A stretch of DNA of 8,289 nucleotides from JAWPNA01 sp045402695. GTDB lineage: Bacteria > Acidobacteriota > Polarisedimenticolia > JACPZX01 > DASXTC01. Both the position numbers and the translations under genes were made by a program. The stretch spans positions 1 to 8,289 of the forward strand of contig JAWPNA010000277.1 of the NCBI GenBank assembly GCA_045402695.1, in the 5' to 3' direction. Shown piece after piece: positions 7,027-8,289 of the stretch. Every line of letters begins with the position of its first letter. Within the stretch, counting starts at the first letter, position 1. The notes beneath the pieces were generated by a model, which did not search any database, was not told where the DNA came from, and saw nothing but the letters and a program-made list of their open reading frames with translations.

Positions 7027-7076
7027 ACGAAGCCCAAGGAGATTCTTGACTCCATCGAACGGATCGTGGTACTCGT

Positions 7077-7082
7077 ATTGTA
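7077..7082 (-). promoter_or_regulatory. candidate -10 element for the kinase gene
   Basis: TACAAT on the minus strand, five of six bases matching TATAAT, about 50 bases before the ATG at 7026. No convincing -35 is visible 16-18 bases upstream. The rest of the 85-base divergent gap (7027-7111) holds a GTAC-N7-GTAC pair at 7069-7083 that may be an operator. If the kinase starts at 7113 this element lies inside its coding region and is spurious. Confidence 0.35.
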
Positions 7083-7100
7083 CACGGGTCGCCCGACAGC

Positions 7101-7105
7101 GGAGG
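7101..7105 (+). promoter_or_regulatory. Shine-Dalgarno site of the 200-residue secreted protein gene
   Basis: GGAGG six bases before the ATG at 7112. It decides this start over in-frame upstream candidates that would lie opposite the kinase coding region and spoil the signal peptide. Confidence 0.7.
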
Positions 7106-7111
7106 CACGAC

Positions 7112-7714
7112 ATGGCTCGGCACTCCCCGTTGCATGCTAGTGCGGCGACGGCAGCTCGACTCCTGACCCTCATCGCCGTGGCGGTGATCGGTGCACGACC
7201 TGTAACGGCCGCCCGCGTCCGCCAACTGGGCTTGGCCGAGATGGCTGCCCGCGCCGACAGGCTCTTCCTGGGCCGCTGCATTGATCGAAATGTCTCCTCT
7301 CACCCATCGCTCGGCATCGAGCTGACCACCTACACCTTCGCGGTCACCGACCCGATCAAGGGGGTCGCTCATGGCCGCGTGACAGTGAGAATTCCCGGGT
7401 CACCCGAGTCCCCGTATCTGGAAGGCCTCCCGGTTTTCCGGAAGGGGGAGGAGGCGCTGCTGTTTCTCTACCCTGAGAGTGAGGCAGGGTTCTCGAGTTC
7501 CCTGGGTCTGGATCAGGGACGGTTTCGGATCCTGACGGACAAGGCAGGCCGTCGCCGCGCCATCAACGCCCGCGGCAACGAGCGACTGCTCCAGGACGTG
7601 CCCGCGGAGATCCTGGAGGCTCACGGGTTATCGCGACGCGGCGGGGACGGCGCGGTGGATCTCGAGAAACTGGTGGGTGCAACGCGCTCGCTGGTGGCGA
7701 GGGGGCGTCCGTGA
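7112..7714 (+). CDS. secreted protein of unknown function
   Basis: A 200-residue protein with a signal peptide: short basic start, hydrophobic core at about 17-27 (LLTLIAVAVIG) and a likely cleavage after VTA at 33. The mature part opens with LAEMAARADRLFLGRC (41-56), then TYTFAVTDPIKG (73-84), a beta-strand segment GRVTVRIPG (88-96), and GLPVFRKGEEALLFLYP (105-121). The pattern of 'is it exported/affected, strand, KG, strand, G-P-F-GE-LFL' recalls a family of small exported proteins that I recall being found next to matrixin-like genes, but I cannot name a domain. There are no catalytic motifs, and only one Cys (C56) in the mature part. The stop overlaps the GTG of the next gene as GTGA, so the two products are probably made together. 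It diverges from the kinase gene. Confidence 0.82.
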   Translation: MARHSPLHASAATAARLLTLIAVAVIGARPVTAARVRQLGLAEMAARADRLFLGRCIDRNVSSHPSLGIELTTYTFAVTDPIKGVAHGRVTVRIPGSPESPYLEGLPVFRKGEEALLFLYPESEAGFSSSLGLDQGRFRILTDKAGRRRAINARGNERLLQDVPAEILEAHGLSRRGGDGAVDLEKLVGATRSLVARGRP

Positions 7715-8289
7715 GAAAAGCTCACCCGCCCCGGGTGATCCTCGGTGGCCGGCCTGCACGGCTCGCGATCGTGCCGTTCATCGGAACGCTCCTTCTTGGT
7801 TCTGCTCTGGCGGGTGGCCCGCGGCTGCTCGAGAAGGACCCGAACACCGGCGCACTGGTCGTGGATCCCAATGGTGACTATGTCCCGGTCAGGTGGGACA
7901 CGAGCGCCCCTGTGAGATATGTGGTGGACCGCGGCGGCCTCGGGACGCTGGCAAGCCCTAAGGCGCTCGCCCTCCTCGATGAAGCCTTCGCCACTCTTGA
8001 GAAGGTGGCGACCGCCTCGATCACATTCCGGACTGACGGGCTGCTCGCAGTGGACGTGAACGAGCACAACTGGCCCCTCTATTTCGGCCAGCGGGGCGAC
8101 GGCCTCAGCCCGGTGATCTTCGATGGCGACGGCAGGATCCTCGACCAGCTCGTCGGGCTGACGGCCCGTCATGACATCGAGGGAGCCACCCGATTGGAGA
8201 AGGTCAGCGGCGACCGGCTGGAGGAAGCCTCCATCCTGATCAACGGCGCCTGCTTCGACGGAGACAGTGACCCGGTCCGTTCTCCTTGC
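7711..8289 (+). CDS. secreted matrixin-like protein, C-terminus cut by window edge
   Basis: The frame is open from GTG 7711 to the right edge, 193 residues. The GTG overlaps the previous stop as GTGA and follows a purine run (GAGGGGG) 5 bases upstream. A signal peptide is visible: basic start, hydrophobic core about 18-33 (LAIVPFIGTLLLGSAL), probable cleavage near residue 34. The mature part has VPVRWDTSAPVRYVVD (58-73), LLDEAFATLEKVATASITFR (88-107), SPVIFDGDGRILDQLVG (133-149) and ASILING (173-179). This order of strand, helix and D-rich loop resembles the N-terminal half of bacterial matrixin-type metalloproteases. The HExxH zinc motif would lie further downstream and is not in the window, so peptidase activity is not shown. 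The only cysteines seen are C181 and the last residue. Confidence 0.75.
   Translation, partial: MRKAHPPRVILGGRPARLAIVPFIGTLLLGSALAGGPRLLEKDPNTGALVVDPNGDYVPVRWDTSAPVRYVVDRGGLGTLASPKALALLDEAFATLEKVATASITFRTDGLLAVDVNEHNWPLYFGQRGDGLSPVIFDGDGRILDQLVGLTARHDIEGATRLEKVSGDRLEEASILINGACFDGDSDPVRSPC

Noticed and set aside
7045..7081. TTGACT plus TATTGT as a plus-strand promoter for the secreted protein gene
   Set aside because: The spacer is about 24 bases, too long for a sigma-70 promoter.
7621..8172. 183-codon minus-strand frame opposite the matrixin-like gene
   Set aside because: The plus-strand frame has a signal peptide, coupled start and family-like segments; the minus frame has none.
1..8289. 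CRISPR array, tRNA or rRNA genes, insertion sequence
   Set aside because: No regularly spaced repeats, RNA gene signatures, transposase or terminal inverted repeats were seen; the window is almost fully coding.

Overview
The window is a dense, GC-rich stretch of bacterial DNA with GTG starts, chained 4-base gene overlaps and long spurious open frames opposite the real genes. A eukaryote-type Ser/Thr kinase joined to TPRs, and a secreted protein that resembles the matrixin pro-region, suggest a soil-type lineage such as Acidobacteriota or a relative. This is inference; no marker gene is present and the taxon is uncertain.

Bases 1-4593, minus strand, hold a six-gene operon read right to left: short-chain dehydrogenase, RidA-family protein, MarR-family regulator, enoyl-CoA hydratase/isomerase-family protein, acyl-CoA dehydrogenase, and an Old Yellow Enzyme-type flavin oxidoreductase cut by the left edge. 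The first four junctions are 4-base ATGA or GTGA overlaps, and the last is a 34-base gap. Upstream of the first gene lies a candidate promoter (TTGACA plus TAGGCT), followed at once by a perfect 6-base-arm inverted repeat that could be the operator of the encoded MarR protein. The gene set fits aerobic breakdown of a cyclic or aromatic acid as its CoA thioester. It resembles 2-aminobenzoyl-CoA-type clusters, where a flavin ene-reductase, crotonase-fold enzyme, acyl-CoA dehydrogenase and alcohol dehydrogenase act in turn. The ligase and ring-attacking enzyme are not in the window, so the substrate is unknown. Two proteins lack residues usually needed in their families: RidA has Met at the Arg105 position, and the crotonase-fold protein lacks both catalytic glutamates.

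Bases 4699-7026 (possibly to 7113), minus strand, encode a membrane-anchored Ser/Thr kinase with an N-terminal CxxC/CxxC zinc-ribbon-like segment, a complete kinase domain, one membrane helix and a C-terminal TPR array.

Bases 7112-8289, plus strand, diverge from the kinase and hold two translationally coupled genes for exported proteins. One is a complete 200-residue protein of unknown function. The other is a matrixin-like protein cut by the right edge before any HExxH motif would appear. The 85 bases between the divergent genes hold a good minus-strand -10 element. An alternative kinase start makes the two start codons overlap in a single CATG.
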